Notes under the pieces: model-generated
The model's input: only the letters and a program-made list of their open reading frames with translations
Told to the model about the DNA's origin: nothing
The model's database searches: none
Shown: in pieces, positions 18,819 to 26,604 of the stretch
Numbering within the stretch: position 1 is the stretch's first letter
Layout of the letters: every line of letters starts with the position of its first letter
Program-made: the position numbers and the translations under genes
NCBI GenBank assembly: GCA_018432315.1
Contig: JAHDLB010000002.1
Coordinates: 1 to 64,000, forward strand
DNA length: 64,000 nucleotides
Source: Anaerolineae bacterium
Lineage (GTDB): Bacteria > Chloroflexota > Anaerolineae > Aggregatilineales > Aggregatilineaceae
Direction of reading: 5' to 3'

Positions 18819-20144
18819 ATGGCCCCGATCAACACCCGGCTGCCGAAAGGTATGCGCGATTTTCTGCCCCACGAAGTGCTCAAGCGCGAGTACGTCTTCG
18901 GCGTGATCACGGACGTGTTCCAGACGTTCGGCTTCGAGCCGATCGCCACGCCCACGCTCGAAATGCTCGATACCCTGCTGGGCAAGTCCGGCGAGGAAGC
19001 CGACAAGCTGATCTTCCACGCGCAGCACCCCGGCGGCAAGGAAGCGCTCGCGCTGCGCTATGACCTGACGGTGCCGCTGGCGCGCTACGTGGCGATGCAC
19101 GAAAACGACCTCTCGATGCCCTTCCGGCGCTATCACATCGCGCCGGTGTGGCGCGGCGACCGGCCCCAGAAGGGCCGCTACCGCGAGTTCTACCAGTGCG
19201 ACGTGGACATCGTCGGCGTGGCGAGCATGGCCGCCGACGCCGAGATCGTCAGCCTGCTGGTGGCGGCGCTGCGGCGGCTGGGCTTTGCCGATTTCACCGT
19301 CCACATCAACAACCGTAAGCTCCTGAACGGGATCGGCATCTACGCGGGCGTGCCGGAGGCGCAGTCCGGCGACCTGTATCGCAGCATCGACAAGCTGGAC
19401 AAGATCGGCCTGGACGGCGTGAAGAAAGAGCTGGCCGCCAGCGGCATCGCGGACGACGCGATCGGGCGCATGATGGACCTGCTGCAATACCGCGAGGACG
19501 GGCTGGCGGCGCTGGGCAGCGTGCGCGACCAACTGCGCGGCGTCCCGATTGCCCAGGAAGGCATCACCGAGATCGAGCAGATGGTCGATTACCTGGACGC
19601 GCTGGGCGTGGACCAGTTCACGGTGGACCTGGCGATGGTGCGCGGGCTGGGCTACTACACCGGCCCGGTCTACGAGACGATGATCACCAGGCCGGACAAC
19701 CTGGGCAGCGTGACCGGCGGCGGGCGCTACGACCGGTTGATCGGCCTGTTCCGCAAGGAGAGCATGCCGACGACCGGCTCCAGCCTGGGCATCGAGCGCA
19801 TCATCGACCTGATGGACCTGCTCGACCTGTACCCGGCAGAGGTCACGCGCACGGTGGTGCAGGTGCTGGTGTCGGTCTTCGAGGCGGGCACGCAGGGCGC
19901 CTCGCTGGCGCTGGCGAACGAGCTGCGCGCGGCGGGCATCCGCACCGAGGCGTACATGAACCCCAAGCGCGCCATCGGCAAGCAGGTCCAGTACGCGGAC
20001 CGCAAGGGCGCGCAGATCGTCGCCTTCCTGGGGCCGGACGAGATCCAGGCGGGCCGGGTCAAGTTCAAGCGGCTGCGCGACGGCCACGAGGTCGAGGTCT
20101 CGCGGGCGGAGGCGGCGCAGGCCGTCCGGGCGCTGCTCGGCTGA
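18819..20144 (+). CDS. hisS: Histidine--tRNA ligase
   Basis: 441 aa, class II aminoacyl-tRNA synthetase that charges tRNA-His. The N-terminus LPKGMRDFLPHE begins the catalytic core; YDLTVPLARYVA and FRRYHIAPVWRGDRPQKGRYREFYQCDVDIVG are motif 1/2 regions; the HisRS histidine loops are VRGLGYYTGPVYE and GGGRYDRLIG. The C-terminal anticodon-binding domain starts near residue 340. The ATG has AGGAGAGG upstream. It is expressed alone behind its own attenuator. Confidence 0.97.
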   Translation: MAPINTRLPKGMRDFLPHEVLKREYVFGVITDVFQTFGFEPIATPTLEMLDTLLGKSGEEADKLIFHAQHPGGKEALALRYDLTVPLARYVAMHENDLSMPFRRYHIAPVWRGDRPQKGRYREFYQCDVDIVGVASMAADAEIVSLLVAALRRLGFADFTVHINNRKLLNGIGIYAGVPEAQSGDLYRSIDKLDKIGLDGVKKELAASGIADDAIGRMMDLLQYREDGLAALGSVRDQLRGVPIAQEGITEIEQMVDYLDALGVDQFTVDLAMVRGLGYYTGPVYETMITRPDNLGSVTGGGRYDRLIGLFRKESMPTTGSSLGIERIIDLMDLLDLYPAEVTRTVVQVLVSVFEAGTQGASLALANELRAAGIRTEAYMNPKRAIGKQVQYADRKGAQIVAFLGPDEIQAGRVKFKRLRDGHEVEVSRAEAAQAVRALLG

Positions 20145-20174
20145 TCTTGCGCCGGGCTTTCCACACGAAATCAA

Positions 20175-20203
20175 AAACGGGGACCTGCGAACGGTCCCCG
20201 TTT
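20175..20203. terminator. Bidirectional terminator between hisS and clpB
   Basis: AAACGGGGACC (20175-20185) and GGTCCCCGTTT (20193-20203) form a perfect 11-bp stem with A/T tracts on both sides. It separates the convergent hisS and clpB genes and should work for both. Confidence 0.9.
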
Positions 20204-20233
20204 CGTTTTGTACTGCGTTGTATTGCGCCGCCG

Positions 20234-22834
20234 TCAGGCCAGCGCCGGCTCGACCACGCTGAACTCCAGGTGATCGCCGTCCGGCGCGAGATCGGCGTAG
20301 ACGGTGTCGCCCTCGCGCACGTGCCCTTCGAGGATCGCCAGCGCCAGCGTGTCCTGCACCTCGCGCTGGAGCGTGCGCTTGAGCGGGCGCGCGCCGAAGA
20401 CCGGGTCGTAGCCGCGCTCGGCCAGGAAGTCCTGCGCCGCCTCGCTGAGCGTCAGCGTGATCCGGCGGTCGGCCAGCAGGTCGCCCAGGCCGCGCAGTTG
20501 GATCGCGACGATCTCCTTGAGGTGCTCCGGCGTCAGGGCGTGGAACAGGATGATCTCGTCGATCCGGTTCAGGAATTCGGGCCGGAAGGTGCGATCCAGC
20601 TCGGCCATCACGGCGCGGCGGACGTCGTCCTCCTGGCGGCTGGACATTTCCTTGATCAGGTGGCTGCCCACGTTGCTGGTCATGATGATCACGGTGTTCC
20701 TGAAGTCCACCGTGCGCCCGTGACCGTCGGTCAGGCGGCCTTCGTCCAGCAGTTGCAGGAACAGGTTGAAGACCTCAGTGTGCGCCTTCTCGATTTCGTC
20801 GAACAGCACGACCGCGTAAGGCCGCCGCCGGACCGCCTCGGTGAGTTGGCCGCCCTCTTCATAGCCGACGTAGCCGGGCGGCGCGCCGACCAGCCGGCTG
20901 ACGGTGTGCCGTTCCTGGTATTCGCTCATGTCGATGCGCACCATCGCGTCCTGGTCGTCGAACAGGAATTCGGCCAGGGCGCGGGCCAGCTCCGTCTTGC
21001 CGACGCCGGTCGGCCCCAGGAACAGGAAGGTGCCCATCGGGCGATGTGGGTCCTGCAAGCCGGCGCGGCTGCGGCGCACGGCGTTGCTCACGGCGCGGAT
21101 CGCGTCGTCCTGGCCCACCACGCGCCCGTGCAGGCGCTCCTCCATCTTCAACAGCTTTTCGACCTCGCCCTCCATCAGCCGCGACACCGGGATGCCGGTC
21201 CACTTGCTGACGACGGCGGCCACTTCGTCGGCGTCGACCTCTTCCTTGAGCATCGCGCCCTCGGCCTGGAGATCGGCTAGCCGGGCCTCGCTGTCCGCCA
21301 GCTCCTGCTCCAGCCGGGGCAGGTCGCCATAGCGCAGGCGCGCCGCCGCTTCGAGATCGTTGAGGCGCTCGGCGCGCTCGAGCTGCACGCGCAGGTCGTC
21401 GATCTGCGCCTTGATGGTGCGGATGGCCTGGATCGCGTCCTTCTCCTGCTGCCAGCGGGCTTGCAGCGCGCGCGAGTGCTCGCGCAAGTTGGCGAGTTCC
21501 TCGTCCAGGTCTTTGAGCCGCTGCTTGGACGCCTTGTCGCGCTCTTTCTTCAGCGCCTCGCGCTCGATCTCCAACTGCATCACCTGCCGGTCGACGTCGT
21601 CCAGCGCCTGGGGCTTGGAGTCGATCTCCATCTTCAGGCGCGACGCGGCCTCGTCGATCAGGTCGATGGCCTTGTCGGGAAGCTGGCGGTCGGTGATGTA
21701 GCGCGCGCTGAGCATGGCCGCCGCGATCACGGCGCTGTCCTGAATGCGCACGCCGTGATGGACCTCGTAGCGCTCTTTGAGGCCGCGCAGAATGCTGATG
21801 GTGTCCTCGACGGTCGGCTCGTCCACGAACACCGGCTGAAAGCGCCGTTCGAGCGCGGCGTCTTTTTCGATGTACTGGCGGTATTCGTCGAGCGTCGTCG
21901 CGCCGATGGCGTGCAGCTCGCCGCGCGCCAGCATCGGCTTGAGCATGTTCCCGGCGTCCATCGAGCCTTCGGCTCGCCCCGCGCCGACGATGGTGTGCAG
22001 CTCGTCCAGGAACAGGATGATCTGCCCGTCGGAGTCGCCCACCTCTTTGAGCACGGCCTTGAGCCGCTCCTCGAATTCGCCGCGGAACTTGGCCCCGGCC
22101 ACCAGGCTGCCCATGTCCAGCGCGACGATGCGCTTGTTCTTCAGCCCTTCGGGCACGTCGCCGTTGACGATGCGCTGGGCCAGCCCCTCGGCGATGGCCG
22201 TCTTGCCGACGCCCGCCTCGCCGATGAGCACCGGGTTGTTCTTGGTGCGGCGGCTGAGCACCTGCACCACGCGGCGAATCTCCTCGTCGCGCCCGATCAC
22301 CGGGTCCAGCTTACCCTGGCGAGCCAGCGCGGTCATGTCGCGCCCGTATTTTTCGAGCGACTGGAAGGTGCTCTCCGGCTCTTGGCTGGTGATGCGCTGC
22401 CCGCCGCGAATCTCGGCCAGGGCGCGCAGCGCGGTATCGTAGTCGACGCCGTGCCGCGCCAGCAGATCGCCGGTGGCCCGGTCGCGGGTGAGCGCCAGCA
22501 GCATGTGCTCGGTGCTGACGTACTCGTCGCGCATCTTCTTGGCTTCTTTTTCGGCGCCGGTCAGCGCGTCGATGGCGGCGCGGCTGGCGCCTATCTGCGC
22601 GTTGGCGCCGTACACCTTCGGGCGGTTCGCCAGCAGGTTCTCGAGATCGCCGGCCACGCCCTGGGGGCGCGCGCCGATCTTGCCGATCACCTGCGGGACG
22701 ACGCCATCCGGCTGTTGGATCAACGCCAGCAGCAGATGAGCCGGTTCGAGTTCGCTGTGGTTGTAGCTCTCAGCCAGGCGTTGGGCGCTCATCACCGCCT
22801 GCTGGGCTTTGGTCGTGAATCGATTTAAGTCCAT
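20234..22834 (-). CDS. clpB: ATP-dependent disaggregase ClpB
   Basis: 866 aa, full-length HSP100. The N-terminal Clp domain starts [14 protein letters not shown]. The first AAA+ module has Walker [15 protein letters not shown] (about 202) and ends in the long coiled-coil middle domain (about 410-525), which separates ClpB from ClpA/ClpC. The second AAA+ module has [14 protein letters not shown] (about 605) and the C-terminal D2 domain. It reactivates aggregated proteins with DnaK. I saw no CIRCE or HAIR heat-shock element upstream. Confidence 0.97.
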   Translation of the reverse strand: MDLNRFTTKAQQAVMSAQRLAESYNHSELEPAHLLLALIQQPDGVVPQVIGKIGARPQGVAGDLENLLANRPKVYGANAQIGASRAAIDALTGAEKEAKKMRDEYVSTEHMLLALTRDRATGDLLARHGVDYDTALRALAEIRGGQRITSQEPESTFQSLEKYGRDMTALARQGKLDPVIGRDEEIRRVVQVLSRRTKNNPVLIGEAGVGKTAIAEGLAQRIVNGDVPEGLKNKRIVALDMGSLVAGAKFRGEFEERLKAVLKEVGDSDGQIILFLDELHTIVGAGRAEGSMDAGNMLKPMLARGELHAIGATTLDEYRQYIEKDAALERRFQPVFVDEPTVEDTISILRGLKERYEVHHGVRIQDSAVIAAAMLSARYITDRQLPDKAIDLIDEAASRLKMEIDSKPQALDDVDRQVMQLEIEREALKKERDKASKQRLKDLDEELANLREHSRALQARWQQEKDAIQAIRTIKAQIDDLRVQLERAERLNDLEAAARLRYGDLPRLEQELADSEARLADLQAEGAMLKEEVDADEVAAVVSKWTGIPVSRLMEGEVEKLLKMEERLHGRVVGQDDAIRAVSNAVRRSRAGLQDPHRPMGTFLFLGPTGVGKTELARALAEFLFDDQDAMVRIDMSEYQERHTVSRLVGAPPGYVGYEEGGQLTEAVRRRPYAVVLFDEIEKAHTEVFNLFLQLLDEGRLTDGHGRTVDFRNTVIIMTSNVGSHLIKEMSSRQEDDVRRAVMAELDRTFRPEFLNRIDEIILFHALTPEHLKEIVAIQLRGLGDLLADRRITLTLSEAAQDFLAERGYDPVFGARPLKRTLQREVQDTLALAILEGHVREGDTVYADLAPDGDHLEFSVVEPALA

Positions 22835-23077
22835 CGAATATCCCCTCGTCGGTTCCAGGAGTGTGTTTGCGTGTGTTTGATGGGCTCAGTGTACCGCCGG
22901 CCCGTTAAAACGGCGTTGGAGAGGCGTTAGAGGAATATCGAATCGGCTGCCGGGGCGGGCAGGGCGCGCGCCCGATTGGCGGATTTACCCAATGCTTTCG
23001 CGTTTTTTATCGTGTATAGTGAGGAAACCGACCAGCGCAGCGTCTGGTTTTCATTTGAGCATGAAGGAAAGCGTCCG

Positions 23078-23299
23078 ATGCGTACCGACCTCGTCCTGTG
23101 GGAAGACCTAGACGACATCCAGGCGCGCACCCAGCAGGCCCTCGACCTGCTGCAGCGCATCACCCACGCCATCGAGACAGGCCGCATCGACCAGCCGACC
23201 CGCCAGGACAGCAAACGCCTCAACCGGCTGCTGGCGCTGGCTGAGTTGATGCACGCCGAGATCGACCGGTGGTCCGCCGAGCTGGGCCTCGGGTGCTGA
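23078..23299 (+). CDS. Small helical protein, unknown
   Basis: 73 aa (MRTDLVLWEDLDDIQARTQQ...). Almost entirely helical with heptad-like leucines and many Asp, Gln and Arg; it could form a short coiled coil. The ATG has AAGGAAAG 6 nt upstream. The frame is open 34 codons further upstream, where it overlaps the promoter-like TATAGT (about 23016), so the shorter form is preferred. I do not recognise a family. Confidence 0.55.
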   Translation: MRTDLVLWEDLDDIQARTQQALDLLQRITHAIETGRIDQPTRQDSKRLNRLLALAELMHAEIDRWSAELGLGC

Positions 23300-23329
23300 C
23301 CCGCGCGCCCAGGATGCCGTCCTCGCGCG

Positions 23330-24226
23330 TCAGCCGCGCCCCAGCGCCTCCACCAGGCAATCAAACAGGCGGTCGGCGCACGTCCCGGTCGGGTCGAGAT
23401 CGGGATCGTAGATCGTCACTTCCACCCCGGCGCACTGCGGCGCGGCAGCCAGCCGCCTGAGCAGCGGCGTCAGCGCCCGGAAGGGCACGCCGTCCGGCTC
23501 CGGGCTGTCCACGGCGGGCATTTCCGCCGAATCCACCACGTCGGCATCCAGGTGAATCCAGAACCCGTCCGTCGCCGCGGTCACCGTCTCCAGCGCCTGG
23601 GCGGCGACCAGTTCCGGCCCCAGCTCGACGACCTCGGCGCTGGTGATCACGTTCATCCCCAGTTCTTTCAGCTCGTGCAGATACACGTCACTGGGACGCA
23701 CGCCCACGGCGCACACGTCCGCTTCCCGGACGTACGGACCGCGGTTTTCGAGATCGATCAGGCGCAGGTCGCCCCGCCCGGTCACGATCGCCAGGTCCTC
23801 GCCGGCGGCGGCGCCGACCGCGGGCGCGTTGCGCAGGTGGCGGAAATCCGAGTGCCCGTCGATGAAGACCAGGCCATACCGCCCGCGGCGTTTGAGCGCG
23901 AGGGTGTGGCCGATGAGGATGCTGCAATCGCCGCCCAGCACCAGCGCGAAGGCTTGCGCGTCGAGCAGCGCCTGCACGCGGTCCGCCAGTGCCACCGAAT
24001 ACCGGGCGATGGCTTCGGCGTTCCGAACGCCGTCGCCGGGCTGCCATTCGGCGCGGTAGCGCGGCGGGACCACGGCTCCCGCATCGGCAGCGCCCAGCGC
24101 GGGCAGCAGCCCCCGATCGCGCAGCGCCCACGGCAGTTTGTAACACCCCGGCGCGACTCCCGCTTCGGGTGGGCGCAGTCCCAGGTTGGAAGGGGCGTCG
24201 AGAACCCTGATCTGACGTTCGGCCAT
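23330..24226 (-). CDS. Arginase/agmatinase-family ureohydrolase
   Basis: 298 aa with the dinuclear Mn hydrolase signatures in order: LVLGGDCSILIGH (GGDxS), VFIDGHSDF (DxHxD) and WIHLDADVVDSAEMP (DxDxxD). The first motif has Cys where arginases usually have His (GGDHS), a variant found in part of the superfamily. The substrate is probably arginine or a related guanidino compound. SD AGGAG lies 6 nt before the ATG. Confidence 0.85.
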   Translation of the reverse strand: MAERQIRVLDAPSNLGLRPPEAGVAPGCYKLPWALRDRGLLPALGAADAGAVVPPRYRAEWQPGDGVRNAEAIARYSVALADRVQALLDAQAFALVLGGDCSILIGHTLALKRRGRYGLVFIDGHSDFRHLRNAPAVGAAAGEDLAIVTGRGDLRLIDLENRGPYVREADVCAVGVRPSDVYLHELKELGMNVITSAEVVELGPELVAAQALETVTAATDGFWIHLDADVVDSAEMPAVDSPEPDGVPFRALTPLLRRLAAAPQCAGVEVTIYDPDLDPTGTCADRLFDCLVEALGRG

Positions 24227-24328
24227 GTCAAGCTCCTGTGCGGTGTCGATGGCTCCACAGCAACGCCTGCCCGGCGCGCCGCGCTCGTCGTGTGATCGAG
24301 GGGAATTGCCGGGCGTGTATGAACATAT

Positions 24329-24357
24329 ATTCTAGCACGGGCAGCGCGCGCTGTCAC
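24329..24357 (-). promoter_or_regulatory. Promoter of the arginase-family gene
   Basis: On the minus strand: -35 GTGACA (24352-24357), 17-nt spacer, -10 TAGAAT (24329-24334), about 103 nt upstream of the start codon. Confidence 0.6.
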
Positions 24358-24574
24358 CGGGCGGGTGCGCTTGAACGTGGGTTGACAGGCTCGCGATCCC
24401 TGAGGTTAGAACTCATTTCAAAGTTCGGTCGATGTACCAGAGAATTATGGCAATCACGCAAAACATCTTGATCTGGGATTTCATGTTCAGGGAAACGCGT
24501 TCAGCAAGGGCACCGGTCAAGGACAGCTGCCCCTGCTAGAATTGCCAGCTTGATATTCGACAACCCTTCAGCGG
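24358..24574. other. Non-coding gap with an orphan plus-strand promoter
   Basis: No gene seen. The plus strand has TTGACA (24382-24387), an 18-nt spacer and TTAGAA (24406-24411), which would transcribe toward the convergent regulator gene. No reading frame or terminator follows, so it is either chance or an antisense transcript. Confidence 0.3.
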
Positions 24575-24916
24575 CTACTCCGGCATTTCAGTGAAAAGGT
24601 CTCGCATGCGATCGCGATAGGTGCGGAAGGCCGCACGCCCTACGTTGGTCAGGGCCGCCATGGTCTGCGGCTTTTTGCCAACAAAGGTCTTTTCGATCTC
24701 GACATAGCCAGCATCCTCCAACTTACTGAGATGCGACGACAAGTTGCCCCAGGTCAACCCCGTCTGGTTCATCAAGAAGGTGAAATCCGCACTGTCTACC
24801 ACAGCGAGATGCACCATGAGCAGCAGGCGGGCCGGTTCGTGGATCAAACGATCAATATCGTCCAGCGATAGCGGCTGCTCGTCGTTGCGCTTGCTACCAG
24901 CATCACGCGATCCCAT
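24575..24916 (-). CDS. Winged-helix transcriptional regulator
   Basis: 113 aa. The centre is a winged helix-turn-helix: LIHEPARLLLMVHLAVVDSADFTFL, then MNQTGLTWGNLSSHLSKLEDAGYVEIEK (recognition helix GNLSSHLSKLE) and a wing with FVGKKPQTMAALTNVGRAAF. This is the short MarR/ArsR-like type that usually sits beside a membrane protein. The start MGSRDAG overlaps the membrane gene by 14 nt, so the two are co-translated. A palindromic operator lies ahead of the pair. Confidence 0.85.
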   Translation of the reverse strand: MGSRDAGSKRNDEQPLSLDDIDRLIHEPARLLLMVHLAVVDSADFTFLMNQTGLTWGNLSSHLSKLEDAGYVEIEKTFVGKKPQTMAALTNVGRAAFRTYRDRMRDLFTEMPE

Positions 24917-25541
24917 TAGTGGGCTCCTCTGTTGGGGCAGGGGTGTAGGTGCGCAGAAAGCGGACAAGCAACACACTTCCTACCACGATAGCAAGACCCC
25001 CCGTCGCGACAAAGACACTGGGTGCGTCGTGAAGACCTGTATGTTTCTCCAGCAGGAGGCCTACCGGAAAGGAAGCCGCCCATAGCACCGCGTACACGAA
25101 GAGTCGGTCGTAGTCCAGGAAGTGGGCCATCGCGCCAAGGACAAGCAGGATATTGGCGGCGAAGACAATCGATAAGCCTGTCATTTCTAGAGAGTCGCCT
25201 GCAAGGGCAGCGAACACGATCAACCCGGATATAACAGACAAGGCCAGGACGATTCGCACCTTGGAGAGCTTGCGTTGGCGCTGTTGCCCAAACTTGACGT
25301 GGCCCAGCCGGGGGCGCGTGATTAACTTTTTGCCAGCCAGTAGAATGAGCATCGCGATGATCAAGAGGCCAATATGAACTATCATGGTGCTGTCTTCGGA
25401 CAGCCCCAGACCACTGCGAAGTATCGGACCGATTCCGAAAGCTGTGAACACGATTCCCAGATAGATATCCCACAGCCCGTCTTGAAAGGTAGCACGGAAG
25501 GCCCGTCGTTCGATTTCCTTGAGGTCATAGTGCGTTTGCAT
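24903..25541 (-). CDS. Membrane protein, partner of the winged-helix regulator
   Basis: 212 aa with about six hydrophobic segments after a soluble N-terminus (MQTHYDLKEIERRAFRATF). AGGAGAA lies 8 nt before this ATG. The longer open frame upstream runs through the promoter and operator and is rejected. No transport motif is recognised. Being first in the operon with the regulator second suggests the pair responds to a membrane or small-molecule cue. Convergent to nothing; lysE lies upstream on the same strand. Confidence 0.7.
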   Translation of the reverse strand: MQTHYDLKEIERRAFRATFQDGLWDIYLGIVFTAFGIGPILRSGLGLSEDSTMIVHIGLLIIAMLILLAGKKLITRPRLGHVKFGQQRQRKLSKVRIVLALSVISGLIVFAALAGDSLEMTGLSIVFAANILLVLGAMAHFLDYDRLFVYAVLWAASFPVGLLLEKHTGLHDAPSVFVATGGLAIVVGSVLLVRFLRTYTPAPTEEPTNGIA

Positions 25542-25588
25542 GTGCCATTCTCCTAAAATTGCTCGAGCGAGATACTTTGCGCTGATGT

Positions 25589-25648
25589 GTACTTTGTGTT
25601 GCAAAGTACTCTGTAAGTATTGTAGCATCCAGCCGATAGAAGTGTCAA
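25589..25648 (-). promoter_or_regulatory. Promoter and palindromic operator of the regulator operon
   Basis: On the minus strand: -35 TTGACA (25643-25648), 18-nt spacer, -10 TACAAT (25619-25624). Directly after the predicted transcription start lies a perfect inverted repeat, GTACTTTG and CAAAGTAC with a 5-nt spacer (25589-25609). A further TACTTTG half-site is at 25573-25579. Position and symmetry fit repression by a dimeric winged-helix protein, most simply the product of the second gene. Confidence 0.75.
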
Positions 25649-25770
25649 GTCGGGGATGGTTACACAACCGGATTGTCGGATCGCTGTCTTGCTTTACTAC
25701 CGAAAAGGGGTATTGGATTCTGGTGCCCGGCGTCGTACGAACAGTATCGCGCGCCTCCGCAACTTGAAAA

Positions 25771-25831
25771 GCCTCGCGATCAGGCGCAGCCAATCGCCCT
25801 GCATAACCGGAAAATTGGAAAACGCTGTCAG
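25771..25831 (-). pseudogene. Remnant of a lysE-like gene
   Basis: Minus-strand translation gives LTAFSNFPVMQGDWLRLI, matching the LTAISGFLVAQGDWLRLI segment of the intact lysE gene 0.5 kb away at 26250-26310. Matching DNA covers about 60 bp, then the frame is lost. It looks like the decayed end of a duplicate. The rest of the gap between the operon promoter and lysE holds no gene. Confidence 0.6.
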
Positions 25832-25871
25832 GCTGACGCCCGCCACGCGACCCCTCGCCCCGGCGGGCGCT

Positions 25872-26483
25872 TCAGATCAGGCCCCCGGCCAGCGCCAGGA
25901 TGCCGAAACCGGCCAGCACCACGCCTGACAGCCGGTTGATCCAGCGCATCCGCGGCGGGGTGAAGGCGCCCCGAAACAGGCTGACGCCGCCGCTCAACAG
26001 CAGCCACCACGCCGCCGACCCGGCGAAGACGCCCGCCACCAGTGCGAGCGCCGCGCCGTAGCTGGACTCGCGCTCGGCCAGGCCCAGCCCGGCGAAGATC
26101 GCGGCGAAGGACAGGATCGTGACCGGGTTGGTGAGCGTGAGCGCGAAGGTGGACGCATACGCCCCCGGCAGCCCGCGCCCCCCGGCCCCGGCGGGCTGCG
26201 CTGCCGGGCGCGTGGCGAAGGTCCGCGCGCCGAGGTACACCAGGAACGCCCCGCCGATCAGGCGCAGCCAGTCGCCCTGGGCGACCAGGAAGCCGGAGAT
26301 CGCCGTCAGGCCAAAGCCCGCGATCGAGCCGTAGATCGCATCGGCGCTGGCCGCGCCCAGGCCGGACGCCAGCCCGTGCAGCCGCCCATCGGCCAGCGTG
26401 CGCCGGATGCACAGCACGCCGATCGGCCCGACGGGCGCCGCAATCGAAAACCCGATGATCATCCCGGTGAGAAAGGTGCTCAT
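25872..26483 (-). CDS. LysE/RhtB-family amino acid exporter
   Basis: 203 aa with six membrane helices. The N-terminal signature MIIGFSIAAPVGPIGVLCIRRTL is typical, followed by GLGAASADAIYGSIAGFG and a later FALTLTNPVTILSFAAIFAGLGLA helix carrying the NP motif. It would export amino acids or related metabolites by proton exchange. The start MSTFLTG is chosen because the family motif begins there; 22 upstream codons look non-coding. A remnant of a second copy lies downstream. Confidence 0.88.
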   Translation of the reverse strand: MSTFLTGMIIGFSIAAPVGPIGVLCIRRTLADGRLHGLASGLGAASADAIYGSIAGFGLTAISGFLVAQGDWLRLIGGAFLVYLGARTFATRPAAQPAGAGGRGLPGAYASTFALTLTNPVTILSFAAIFAGLGLAERESSYGAALALVAGVFAGSAAWWLLLSGGVSLFRGAFTPPRMRWINRLSGVVLAGFGILALAGGLI

Positions 26484-26604
26484 GCCGCCTGATTGTAGGC
26501 CGAAACGCGGGCGTGTCAATCGCTGGCGGGTGTGCGGTTGGGGCGGCACCCGTTATAATCTTGCCATCGCGGCGGGGCGCGGAAAGAGACATCATGGAGA
26601 TCAC

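Noticed and set aside
22835-22975. Heat-shock operator (CIRCE or HAIR) before clpB
   Set aside because: Neither inverted repeat is present in the upstream gap.
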